Both the position numbers and the translations under genes were made by a program. Below, one piece after another: positions 7,750 to 15,674 of a DNA stretch of 64,000 bases. Location of the stretch: the NCBI GenBank assembly GCA_900100835.1, contig FNCM01000002.1:62001-126000 (forward strand), read 5' to 3'. Source of the stretch: Selenomonas sp. WCT3 (GTDB lineage: Bacteria; Bacillota; Negativicutes; Selenomonadales; Selenomonadaceae). Every line of letters begins with the position of its first letter. The first letter of the stretch is position 1. The notes under the pieces are model-generated. The model saw nothing but the letters and a program-made list of their open reading frames with translations. It was not told the DNA's origin and made no database searches.

Positions 7750-8138
7750 TTATGATGACCAATTTATCACCAATAAAAGCATTATACAAAATGCTCCCAC
7801 CCATGCTTTATAAGAAACTGATTTGCATTTTCTAAAAGAAAGCATCCCTAAACCAACGAAATAAATAAACATTGGTATAAATATAGCATTTACTATCATA
7901 TCACTACCTAAATTAAAAGCCGCCGCTACAACACCGCCAATTCCTGAGATCATAAGCAAACCAAATACCCATACTACTATTAATGGCATACCATCGTTAA
8001 TATACCGTATCAAAAATACAGCTATCATAATTATACATACCGTCATTACTCCTATTAAAAAATTTGTTGATATATAATGTCCTATCCCATAGGATATTAT
8101 AGCCACCAACGGTAAATATTTTTTTCACTTTTCATCAT
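7750..8138 (-). pseudogene. Family A membrane immunity gene, copy 1, frameshifted at codon 9-10
   Basis: The expected start is the ATG at 8138, preceded by AGGAAG and overlapping the toxin stop as ATGATGA. It reads MMKSEKNIYRWWL then stops. Adding one base near 8110 (TACCG to TACCCG) restores MMKSEKNIYPLVAIISYGIG and the rest of a protein very close to copy 3 (RYINDGMPLIVVWVFG, SYKAWVG). The downstream ORF alone has only a TTG start inside the first helix. Either a real lesion or a base-calling error explains this. Confidence 0.6.
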
Positions 8139-8511
8139 TTATTCTTCCTAGTAATCTTATCTTTTAATGACTCAGAGCCTAACAATACCATCGCCCCAGC
8201 TAATACTGTTACTCCAAAAATAACAACTGTCGGAACCGCAAAAAAGATGCGACATATGCCACACCAGCTGTTACCATCCATCCTCCTATAAATGCTCCAG
8301 TATCAATCATCATAGTTTTCGCACAATTCACACCTTGATAATTATGCCAATCATCATATAAACTTTTTCCAGTCATAACAGTACTTACCAAGCCAAAGGT
8401 TTTCCCCCATGTTTTAGTTGCCTGATACGTTTGATGAATTCCCGGATAATCGGTTGCCATAAAAGTTCGGTTTGTCCAAATCATTGCTTTATTGGCAGAC
8501 GCATCTCCCAC
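8135..8511 (-). pseudogene. Family A toxin tail, copy 1, frameshifted at a T run
   Basis: The frame opens after a stop just upstream and begins VGDASANKAMIWTNRTFMA, then TDYPGIHQTYQATKTWGKTF and GVNCAKTMMIDTGAFIGG. At the run of six T near 8243 the frame breaks. Shifting by one continues as FAVPTVVIFGVTVLAGAMVL then SLKDKITRKNK and a stop overlapping the immunity start. The tail copies at 4670 and 5441 confirm this as the ancestral frame; copy 3 has seven T at the same place. No N-terminal secretion domain is present. Confidence 0.6.
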
Positions 8512-8590
8512 CTTCTATTACCCTATACCTAAATTCTAAATAAACTCTATAAATATCATTAACTTTTTCTTATCCTACCTTGATGAACAT

Positions 8591-8636
8591 AAAAAAACCT
8601 CCTGTCCAGGAATAATCCTGAACAGGAGGTTTAAAA
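8591..8636 (-). terminator. Terminator of sstT
   Basis: On the minus strand AAACCTCCTGTTCAGGA pairs with TCCTGGACAGGAGGTTT and runs into a T tract (A7 on the plus strand at 8591-8597). It separates sstT from the toxin-cassette array. Confidence 0.85.
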
Positions 8637-8653
8637 ATCACTTTTTTCTTGTC

Positions 8654-9919
8654 TTAGTCTTCATCCACTGCCGGAACCATGTCCTCTGCCGTCAGCGTAC
8701 CAGCTTTTGCCCGTTTGGCAAATTCAGCCGTAGCGGTGAACAGTACATCGCTGGAACTGTTGAGTGCTGTTTCACAGGAATCCTGCAACACGCCAATGAT
8801 AAAGCCAACACCAACGACCTGCATAGCAATGTCGTTACCGATACCAAACGACGAGCAGGCTACCGGGATGAGCAGCAGTGAGCCACCAGCGACACCGGAC
8901 GCACCACAGGCACCAACCGTCGCGATAATGCAGAGCAAGAGTGCCGTCGGCATATCAATATCAATGCCCAACGTATGAGCGGCTGCCAGCGATAAGACCG
9001 CAATGGTGATTGCAGCGCCGCTCATGTTAATCGTTGCTCCCAGCGGAATGGAAATCGAATAGGTATCTTCATCGAGATGCAGCCGTTTGCAAAGCGAAAG
9101 GTTAACCGGGATATTCGCTGCCGAACTGCGCGTAAAGAATGCATAGATACCGCTTTCACGCAGCGTCGTCCAAACCAACGGGAACGGATTGCGGTGAATA
9201 TGTGCATAAACGATTAGCGGATTCATGATAAGGGCTACCGAGAAGAATGCACCGAGCAGAACCCCCAGCAGCTGGACATAACCCAAAAGCGCGCCGAGGC
9301 CACTTTCTCCAATCGCATTAGCCACGAGTCCCATGATGCCAAACGGCGCAAAGCGGATAACCCACTGAACGATTTTCGTTACCGTTTTCGCCAAATCGTT
9401 AATCATGACTTTCGTGGTATCCGAAGCATTATGCAAAGCCAGACCGCAAAGAACGCCCCAAGCCAAAATACCGATGTAGTTCGCCGAAGCGATTGCATGA
9501 ATCGGATTGTCCACCACACTCAAAATCAAGTTATGTAAGACTTCCAGGATGCCGCTCGGTGGAGCGAGCTTGGCGTCTGCCATCTGCAGCTGCAGGCTGG
9601 TCGGGAAGGCAAACGAGAAACCAACCGCTACCAGCGATGCCAGGAACGTAGCAATCACATAGAGCTTGACAATCGGGCGCATCGAGGCGCTGGCATCGGC
9701 GTTTTTCTGGGCCATCGCATTCATGACCAGCACAAACACGAGAATCGGCGCCACCCCTTTGAGGGCCCGTACAAAGAGGTCACCGAAAATAGAAATCACG
9801 GGGACCGTCTGCGGTGCAAATACCGCTAGGATAATACCAATAACCAAGCCAACGGCAATGAGTTTAATCAGTGCCGTCTCTTGGTACTTCCTGCCAATCT
9901 TTTTTAACTGATTAGACAT
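8654..9919 (-). CDS. sstT: Sodium:serine/threonine symporter SstT
   Basis: The 421-residue polytopic inner-membrane protein of the dicarboxylate/amino acid:cation symporter family starts [20 protein letters not shown], with the SstT-typical [20 protein letters not shown] and the helical-hairpin regions [16 protein letters not shown] and [16 protein letters not shown]. It takes up serine and threonine with Na+. I start at the ATG at 9919, nine bases after AAAGGAG; the upstream ATG at 9928 would touch the ribosome site. It is monocistronic, with its own promoter and terminator. Confidence 0.92.
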   Translation of the reverse strand: MSNQLKKIGRKYQETALIKLIAVGLVIGIILAVFAPQTVPVISIFGDLFVRALKGVAPILVFVLVMNAMAQKNADASASMRPIVKLYVIATFLASLVAVGFSFAFPTSLQLQMADAKLAPPSGILEVLHNLILSVVDNPIHAIASANYIGILAWGVLCGLALHNASDTTKVMINDLAKTVTKIVQWVIRFAPFGIMGLVANAIGESGLGALLGYVQLLGVLLGAFFSVALIMNPLIVYAHIHRNPFPLVWTTLRESGIYAFFTRSSAANIPVNLSLCKRLHLDEDTYSISIPLGATINMSGAAITIAVLSLAAAHTLGIDIDMPTALLLCIIATVGACGASGVAGGSLLLIPVACSSFGIGNDIAMQVVGVGFIIGVLQDSCETALNSSSDVLFTATAEFAKRAKAGTLTAEDMVPAVDED

Positions 9920-9987
9920 GCTAACCATCTCCTTTACAACCTTTTACAAAACAACGCGAATCCGTCCGCGCAATAAGTACATGTGTT

Positions 9988-10016
9988 AGTATATACTAAA
10001 CTTTACAATCTTGCAA
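9988..10016 (-). promoter_or_regulatory. sstT promoter with palindrome over the -10 box
   Basis: On the minus strand TTGCAA (10016-10011) and TATACT (9993-9988) are 17 bases apart. A perfect 14-base palindrome TTAGTATATACTAA (9986-9999) covers the -10 box and is a candidate operator. The leader to the ATG is about 65 bases. Confidence 0.6.
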
Positions 10017-10121
10017 CATATTTTAGTAAAAATGTTTTTCTCCGGTGAACCATTTATGTCAGGTACAAACTGAGACGAATATATTTGTAAAATGTCTATA
10101 TACAAGAGACGTTATTATTAT

Positions 10122-10970
10122 TTAGTTTTCTTTCAGCTCATTTATGTAGCGTTTTACCGCATCCTGCCACTGGGGAAGGCGTTTGAAGCCCGCTTTATCC
10201 AGACATGCCTTGCTCATGCGGGAATTTTTCGGACGCACTGCCTTGGTGGGATACGCTGACGAGGGGACCGGCGTAACCTTTACGTCCTTTCCTGCCAAGC
10301 GGAAGGTTTCCGCTGCCAGTTCCGCCCAGGAGCAGACACCTTCATTGGTCGCATGATAAACACCGTATTTATCGCTCTGCACCATATCTGCCAGCAGGCA
10401 CGCCAAATCATAGGTGTAGGTGGGGGAACCAATCTGGTCATCCACCACAGTGAGTTCTTTATGATTTTCTGCCAGCTTTAGCATCGTACGGATAAAGTTC
10501 TTGCCGTTGATGCCAAACACCCAGGAAATGCGAACGATAAAGTATTCCTCCAGCAAATCCAATACCGCTTCTTCCCCATGAAGTTTCGAACGGCCATAAG
10601 CATTGCAAGGGGCTTTGCTATCATCCGGTTCATAGTAATCCTCCCCTGTTCCGGGGAACACGTAATCCGTACTGATGTAGACCATCTTGCACGCCAGCTC
10701 CCGGCAGAGTTCCGCCAGATAGCGTGTACCTTCGGCATTGATGGCCTCACAAAGTTCCGGTTCATCCTCGGCTTTGTCCACGGCTGTATAAGCCGCACAG
10801 TGAATCACGGCATCAGGACGGTAAGCCTCCATATACTCCCGCATTCCCACCGGATCGGTCAAGGAAAAATCACGGCTGGATACCCCACGCACCTCCAAGC
10901 CGCGCTGTTCTAATTCCCGGACACAGTCAAAACCTAACTGTCCCGTCACCCCCGTAACCAAAACCTTCAT
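10122..10970 (-). CDS. rfbD: dTDP-4-dehydrorhamnose reductase
   Basis: The enzyme catalyses the last step of dTDP-L-rhamnose synthesis for cell-surface polysaccharide. The 282-residue short-chain dehydrogenase fold shows the nucleotide-binding GVTGQLGFD at residues 7-15, HCAAYTAVDKAE, the STDYVFPG strand, the YGRSKLHGE catalytic Tyr/Lys pair and RISWVFG. None of rfbA, rfbB or rfbC is nearby. It stands alone, downstream of the terminator that follows the two-component system. Confidence 0.93.
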   Translation of the reverse strand: MKVLVTGVTGQLGFDCVRELEQRGLEVRGVSSRDFSLTDPVGMREYMEAYRPDAVIHCAAYTAVDKAEDEPELCEAINAEGTRYLAELCRELACKMVYISTDYVFPGTGEDYYEPDDSKAPCNAYGRSKLHGEEAVLDLLEEYFIVRISWVFGINGKNFIRTMLKLAENHKELTVVDDQIGSPTYTYDLACLLADMVQSDKYGVYHATNEGVCSWAELAAETFRLAGKDVKVTPVPSSAYPTKAVRPKNSRMSKACLDKAGFKRLPQWQDAVKRYINELKEN

Positions 10971-11004
10971 CTCTATACATCCTTTCTCTCATCTCTACAT
11001 ACAA

Positions 11005-11036
11005 ATATGTCTCTCCCCTATCCGGGAGAGACATAT
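11005..11036 (-). terminator. Terminator after the two-component system
   Basis: ATATGTCTCTCCC pairs perfectly over 13 bases with GGGAGAGACATAT around a six-base loop. The T tract on the minus strand is short (ATATTTG), so efficiency is uncertain. Confidence 0.55.
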
Positions 11037-11040
11037 CCCT

Positions 11041-12492
11041 TCATCCTTCTACCAAAGGAATCTTCAAAATTATCTTCGTGCCCTTACCCAGGTCACTGTC
11101 CATGGAAATCTCAATTCCATGCTGTTCACAAATCCAGCTGGCAATGGAAAGCCCTAGGCCGGTGCCACTAACACCGCCCTCAGCCTTAGTACGCGATGCA
11201 TCGACACGGTAGAATCGCTCAAAGACCTTCTGCTGGTCTTCCTTGGCGATACCGATGCCATTATCAGCCAGTTCCAGCTGAATAAAACCACCTTCTGGCA
11301 GACGGTGGGAACTGGCGGTAATACGGCCTCCCTGGGGCGTATATTTCGTACTGTTCTCCAAAAAAATGCGTATCATCTGACGCATGGTGACCTGGTCTGC
11401 GAAAATAACCCCTTGGGCATTTTCCAGCAAATCAACCGTATGGGTTTTCGTTACCAGCTTCATCTTGCGCATGACATCTTCCAGCAGTTCCGAAAGCTCA
11501 ATACGCTCTTTGTGAAGAACCTGCCGCTTCTGGTCAGCACGCGCCAAGAACAGCAGCTTTTCGATAAGCTGCTGCATGTCCTCCGCCTCGGAACGAATGG
11601 AGGAAATACCTTCGTCGAGAATCTCTTCATCCTGCCGCCCCCAGCGGGAAAGCAAGTCGGAATATCCCAAAATAACGGTGACTGGCGTCCGAAGCTCATG
11701 GGAAGCATCCGATACGAAACGCTGCTGCTGCTTGAACCCAGCCTCCAACCGCTCGAGCATGTGGTTGAAGGTCTCAGCCAATTCCGAGAGTTCGTCATGG
11801 GCCGGCGGCACCGAAATGCGGCGATCCATCTTCTCTACCTCAATCTTGCGCGCCGTTGCGGTCATTTCACGAATGGGCAGCAGTATCCGCTTGCTGACAA
11901 AATACCCTGCCAACAGAGCCAGCACGAACCCTAATATCGTCATGAGGAACAAGATTTTCTGCAACGTCTCCAAGAAATGCTTTTCCGCCGTAATCGTCTT
12001 GAAGAAATGAAGCTGATAGACTTGTCCCTGGTATTCCACGTCCATCTTCGCATGATAAATGGTCATGTTGCGCACTTCTGCAACCTGCATGTCCCGATTT
12101 GCCCAAAAGGGCGGATTCTTCATGGTGTTTTCTTCGATGCGGCGAATCGATGGATAGTGCGCATCATTTTCGTACACCGTCCGGCCGGATAAATCCGTTA
12201 TGCGCAGGACTACACCGGGCATAATGAGGTCATCGCGCCAAAAATCATCGCCCATGGGACGTCCTTGATGCATGCGCTCAAGGACATGATTCATGCTGAT
12301 TTCGATTTCCACTTCCGCCTGGTGATAAAAGGAAAAATAAACGCCCAATCCTGTCAGCACGCTGGTCAGGATAAGGACCAACAGTAAGACCGACGCATAA
12401 AAGCAGGTAATCTTCGTAGATATCTGCGCATAGCGCAACCGGTTGAACATCATCATGGGATGACGAAGCCAAGCCTTACTCCTTGATCGCAT
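11041..12492 (-). CDS. Sensor histidine kinase (ArlS/CpxA-like)
   Basis: The 483-residue protein has two membrane helices (about 30-52 and 180-200) enclosing a periplasmic sensor region, a HAMP segment (SKRILLPIREMTATARKIE), the phospho-acceptor H-box VSDASHELRTPVTVILGYSD and the ATPase boxes LADNGIGIAKEDQQKVFERF and GTGLGLSIASWICE. It autophosphorylates on the H-box His and passes the phosphate to the regulator encoded just upstream. The two reading frames overlap by 17 bases, which couples their translation. The signal sensed is unknown. Confidence 0.9.
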   Translation of the reverse strand: MRSRSKAWLRHPMMMFNRLRYAQISTKITCFYASVLLLVLILTSVLTGLGVYFSFYHQAEVEIEISMNHVLERMHQGRPMGDDFWRDDLIMPGVVLRITDLSGRTVYENDAHYPSIRRIEENTMKNPPFWANRDMQVAEVRNMTIYHAKMDVEYQGQVYQLHFFKTITAEKHFLETLQKILFLMTILGFVLALLAGYFVSKRILLPIREMTATARKIEVEKMDRRISVPPAHDELSELAETFNHMLERLEAGFKQQQRFVSDASHELRTPVTVILGYSDLLSRWGRQDEEILDEGISSIRSEAEDMQQLIEKLLFLARADQKRQVLHKERIELSELLEDVMRKMKLVTKTHTVDLLENAQGVIFADQVTMRQMIRIFLENSTKYTPQGGRITASSHRLPEGGFIQLELADNGIGIAKEDQQKVFERFYRVDASRTKAEGGVSGTGLGLSIASWICEQHGIEISMDSDLGKGTKIILKIPLVEG

Positions 12493-13168
12493 AACCTACG
12501 CCTCGAACCGTAAAGATATACTTCTCATCAAAATGGTCATCAATTTTCGCGCGCAGGTAACGGATATAAACATCGACAACGTTCGTGTCGCCCGTGTAAT
12601 CATAGCCCCATACTTCCTGGAGAATCTGGTCACGGGTCAGGACATTGCGCTTATTGCGAAGCAAGTATTCCAAAAGGGAGTATTCCTTCTTAGTCAGCTG
12701 AACTTCCTCGCCCTTCACCCGAACCTCATAACGGCTCGGATACATGACGAGGTCGCGGACCTGCAGTTTCTCGCCCTCGTTTTCGAGTTCCCGTCCATCG
12801 CCACGAGGTTTGCGCAGCGCGTTGCGGACGCGGGCCAAGAGCTCCTGGATAGCAAAGGGCTTCGTCATGTAGTCATCGGCACCGATGTCGAGACCATTGA
12901 CCTTGTCTTCCACGTCGTCGCGAGCCGTCAGCATAATGATAGGAATATCGGAAATCTCACGTACTTTACGGCAAATCGTCATGCCGTCCATATCCGGTAG
13001 CATGAGGTCTAACAGTACCAAATCGTAATCTTCCTGGGCAATGCGCTCAAAAGCATGCAGACCGTTGTCCTCCGTAGCTGTCTCATATCCTTCATGCTCC
13101 AGCTCAATCTGAAGGAAACGGGCAATACGCCGCTCGTCCTCAACAATAAAAATACGTGGATTTCCCAT
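12476..13168 (-). CDS. OmpR/PhoB-family response regulator
   Basis: The 230-residue protein has an N-terminal receiver domain (FIVEDERRIARFL, phospho-acceptor Asp in LVLLDLMLPDMDG, Thr in MLTARDD, Lys in YMTKPF) and a C-terminal winged helix (VQLTKKEYSLLEYLLRNKRN, DVYIRYLRAKID, VRGVGYAIKE). I chose the ATG at 13168 because GGAGGG lies seven bases upstream. An ATG 42 bases further up adds an unlike leader. It is the first gene of the pair with the kinase. The overall look is ArlR-like. Confidence 0.92.
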   Translation of the reverse strand: MGNPRIFIVEDERRIARFLQIELEHEGYETATEDNGLHAFERIAQEDYDLVLLDLMLPDMDGMTICRKVREISDIPIIMLTARDDVEDKVNGLDIGADDYMTKPFAIQELLARVRNALRKPRGDGRELENEGEKLQVRDLVMYPSRYEVRVKGEEVQLTKKEYSLLEYLLRNKRNVLTRDQILQEVWGYDYTGDTNVVDVYIRYLRAKIDDHFDEKYIFTVRGVGYAIKE

Positions 13169-13246
13169 AGTTATATCCCTCCGAATATTAGTAATCCCTG
13201 TGGATTGCATAATTTTTCTAATAAACTATATTACTATGATATAACG

Positions 13247-13275
13247 AAAGGCGGGGAAATTAAACCCCCGCCCTT
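13247..13275 (-). terminator. Terminator after the FlK-like thioesterase
   Basis: On the minus strand AAGGGCGGGG pairs with CCCCGCCTT (one bulged base) and runs into TTTCG. It closes the lysR-thioesterase unit. Confidence 0.65.
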
Positions 13276-13314
13276 CATTTCTAATTCAAATATAACCCGG
13301 AAAACACCGTGGAA

Positions 13315-13713
13315 TCAGCACCGTTTCGCTTCCGCCTTGGCGGTGAATTTTTCCCGCAGCACTGCAAAGCGCTCATGGGTGCCGCTTCCAATTTCTTCCC
13401 GTCCATCAAAAGCCCGAACAGTAAAGGTCACCTTGCGCCCCTCCACGGCCACCACCTCTGCCTCTGCCCGAACCTCCATCCCGGTTGGCGTTGGGGCCTT
13501 ATGGGCAACATTCAGGGAAATTCCCACCGTAGTCCAGCCCTCCGGCAGCAGTGGTTCCAACGCCTCTGCTGCTGCCTTTTCCATCAGGCAGGTCATTGCC
13601 GGTGTTGCATAGACCGGCAGGTTGCCACTGCCCATGGTCACAGCGGTATTCTGCTCGGTGACCATTTCCGTAACCCTATTGGTAAGACCAATCTTTATTT
13701 CCGTTAATTCCAT
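13315..13713 (-). CDS. FlK-like hot-dog thioesterase
   Basis: The 132-residue protein resembles fluoroacetyl-CoA thioesterase FlK and its relatives. It shows VYATPAMTCLMEKAAAEAL, with the expected Thr and Glu of the active site, and VGISLNVAHKAPTPTG, with the His. Members without fluoroacetate chemistry hydrolyse other short acyl-CoAs, so the substrate is open. It starts one base after the stop of the LysR gene, so both are on one transcript and the regulator may control the thioesterase. Confidence 0.82.
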   Translation of the reverse strand: MELTEIKIGLTNRVTEMVTEQNTAVTMGSGNLPVYATPAMTCLMEKAAAEALEPLLPEGWTTVGISLNVAHKAPTPTGMEVRAEAEVVAVEGRKVTFTVRAFDGREEIGSGTHERFAVLREKFTAKAEAKRC

Positions 13714-13714
13714 A

Positions 13715-14617
13715 TTAGCCTCGGCCTCCTTCTGTGCCTTCGCTCAGATACATTTCCCGGAACAGGTTAATGAGATGCTCACTGGAAGAAGAAAGGGTAC
13801 GGTTCTTGAGCCATGCCACTACCGTGTGGGTACTCATTTCCGGTTCCACCAGTTTCTTATATATAAGGTTGCCATCTGTCAGCAGATTCTTGGAAGAAAT
13901 CGGCACCAGCGCCATGCCCATGTCCATTTTAGCCAACAGCAAATCCTGTACAATACTGTCACTGACGCAAACCACATTGGGTTCGAAGCCTAGCTTGTGG
14001 CAGTTGGACACGAAAACCGACTGCCACCGCAGGGGGATAATAATAGGAACGTCTTTGAGTTCTTCCATGCGAACCGTGTCTTTTGCCTCACCGATCTCAT
14101 CGTTCTTATTCATGATGAGTACAAAGGGTTCATTAGGCAAAACGATGGACTCATATACCTTGGAATCCACCTGGGTGCGCGTTACACCAATTTCGATGAC
14201 GCGATTATCTAGCAGCTCCAGGATTCTCGACCCCTCAGCCTCCCAAATCTGGTAGGTAACATTGGGATAGCGGGAGTGGAACTCCGTGATGAGTTCCGGC
14301 AGCAGCATAGCTCCCGAAGAAGTAATGGTACCGATGCGAACCGACCCGGCTACCCCCGAACCGATTTCCGTAATCTCACGAACGGTGCCATCCACCATTC
14401 CCAGGATGTGCTCAACTCTGGCATACATGACCCGTCCCGCATCGGTCAGGCGGATGCGGCGGCTGCCGCGCTCAAAAAGCTGAACCCCCAATGCCGTCTC
14501 CAAGCGCTTCATCTGCCGGGACAAAGCCGGCTGTGCAATGTCCAACCGCTGGGCGGCATGGCTGATATTGCCCTCCTCGACGATTGCATAAAACGCCCGC
14601 ATATCCTTGATTTCCAT
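13715..14617 (-). CDS. LysR-family transcriptional regulator
   Basis: The 300-residue protein has an N-terminal winged helix-turn-helix (MRAFYAIVEEGNISHAAQRL, IAQPALSRQMKRLE) and a C-terminal periplasmic-binding-protein-like effector domain (VRIGTITSSGAMLLPELITEF). It resembles the CynR/CysL-type group of LysR proteins; the effector cannot be read. The upstream 313-base gap separates it from the divergent dhaL, the usual LysR layout. However, the cotranscribed downstream thioesterase is an equally likely target. Confidence 0.9.
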   Translation of the reverse strand: MEIKDMRAFYAIVEEGNISHAAQRLDIAQPALSRQMKRLETALGVQLFERGSRRIRLTDAGRVMYARVEHILGMVDGTVREITEIGSGVAGSVRIGTITSSGAMLLPELITEFHSRYPNVTYQIWEAEGSRILELLDNRVIEIGVTRTQVDSKVYESIVLPNEPFVLIMNKNDEIGEAKDTVRMEELKDVPIIIPLRWQSVFVSNCHKLGFEPNVVCVSDSIVQDLLLAKMDMGMALVPISSKNLLTDGNLIYKKLVEPEMSTHTVVAWLKNRTLSSSSEHLINLFREMYLSEGTEGGRG

Positions 14618-14800
14618 ATTAACCCTCTTTCAATCTATAACGTAATACACATAGTTACTATACTGAACCTTATTGCTATTATACTTTTTCAGCCAGAAAT
14701 AGGCAAACAATTTCACGATTTTTTTATAGAAAAACGCGCTCCATCCACCAAATCTTATGTAAAGCTGTAACTCTTATCCCATATTTCTGTCAATTCACAC

Positions 14801-14828
14801 TTGTGCTTTAGATTAACCATGCTATAAT
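14801..14828 (+). promoter_or_regulatory. Putative dhaL promoter
   Basis: TTGTGC at 14801-14806 and TATAAT at 14823-14828 are 16 bases apart. This is the clearest plus-strand promoter in the 313-base lysR-dhaL gap. The rest of that gap is AT-rich without another gene. Confidence 0.5.
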
Positions 14829-14854
14829 ATTATGGTACAATATTACGAATCATT

Positions 14855-14878
14855 CTCTATTGCCTCCACGCAATAGAG
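14855..14878 (+). promoter_or_regulatory. Hairpin in the dhaL leader
   Basis: CTCTATTGC pairs perfectly with GCAATAGAG around CTCCAC, followed by TTTATT. It lies between the putative promoter and the ATG at 14931, so it could be an attenuator or a stability element. Confidence 0.45.
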
Positions 14879-14930
14879 TTTATTCCCTAATCCCCATTAA
14901 TTACCCAATTTATAGAAAAGGAGTTTTCGA

Positions 14931-15554
14931 ATGACAAGAATCAAAGATGCATTGGATGCTGTTGCAGCAGCTGTAATTGCCCAAAAGGATTATCTTACTT
15001 CGTTAGATGCCAAAATCGGCGATGGCGATCACGGCTTAAACATGGCTCGCGGCTTCCGCGCAGCGCAAGAAGCTGTCGAGGAAATGGATGATACTACTAT
15101 GCCAGGCCCTGTACTCAAGGCAATCGGCAAAGCCCTGATTCAGAATGTCGGCGGCGCTGCCGGCCCCCTCTACGGTGCTGGATTTGTCAGTGCTGGCGAG
15201 GCCTGTGACGAAGAAACGCACATGAATGTAGGAAGCATTGAAAAACTTTTGAGTGCTGCCATCGCCGCTATCCAGAGACGCGGTCATGCCGAACAGGGTG
15301 ACAAAACCATGCTGGATACTTTGATTCCGGTTCGCGACTGCTTCCTGCCGGAAAACGCCCAGGACAAGACCTTATTCGAAGTCCTTCAGGATGCTTCCCG
15401 GGCAGCTGGCGAAGGTGTCAATTACACGAAAACCATTGCCGCTCGCAAGGGACGCGCCAGCCTGGTAGGTGAACGCAGCATCGGCATCGAAGATCCAGGT
15501 GCTGTAAGCTCGATGGTGATGTACCGTGCCCTTTATCAGTTCCTGAAGAACTGA
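14931..15554 (+). CDS. dhaL: DhaL-like subunit of dihydroxyacetone kinase
   Basis: The 207-residue protein has the DhaL nucleotide-binding motifs: DAKIGDGDHGLNMARGF (the Asp residues bind Mg-ADP) and QNVGGAAGPLYGAGF, plus GDKTMLDTLIP and the late ARKGRASLVGERSIGIEDPG. In the PTS-type kinase DhaL carries ADP and transfers phosphate to dihydroxyacetone held by DhaK. Neither dhaK nor dhaM is adjacent and the gene is flanked by its own promoter and terminator. AAGGAG lies eight bases before the ATG. Confidence 0.9.
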   Translation: MTRIKDALDAVAAAVIAQKDYLTSLDAKIGDGDHGLNMARGFRAAQEAVEEMDDTTMPGPVLKAIGKALIQNVGGAAGPLYGAGFVSAGEACDEETHMNVGSIEKLLSAAIAAIQRRGHAEQGDKTMLDTLIPVRDCFLPENAQDKTLFEVLQDASRAAGEGVNYTKTIAARKGRASLVGERSIGIEDPGAVSSMVMYRALYQFLKN

Positions 15555-15567
15555 CCATGTCTATACG

Positions 15568-15594
15568 GCCTTCCACTGCGGAAGGCTTTTTATT
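15568..15594 (+). terminator. Terminator of dhaL
   Basis: GCCTTCC pairs with GGAAGGC around ACTGC and is followed by TTTTTATTT. The -35 box of the next promoter begins at its end. Confidence 0.85.
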
Positions 15595-15622
15595 TGCCCG
15601 TATCCTAGGAATGTAGTATACT
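15594..15622 (+). promoter_or_regulatory. gltX promoter
   Basis: TTGCCC (15594-15599) and TATACT (15617-15622) are 17 bases apart, about 50 bases before the gltX start. Confidence 0.65.
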
Positions 15623-15674
15623 TTTAGAAGAAAATTTGACACACTTTTATCTATTTATATAGGAGGAAACAACA

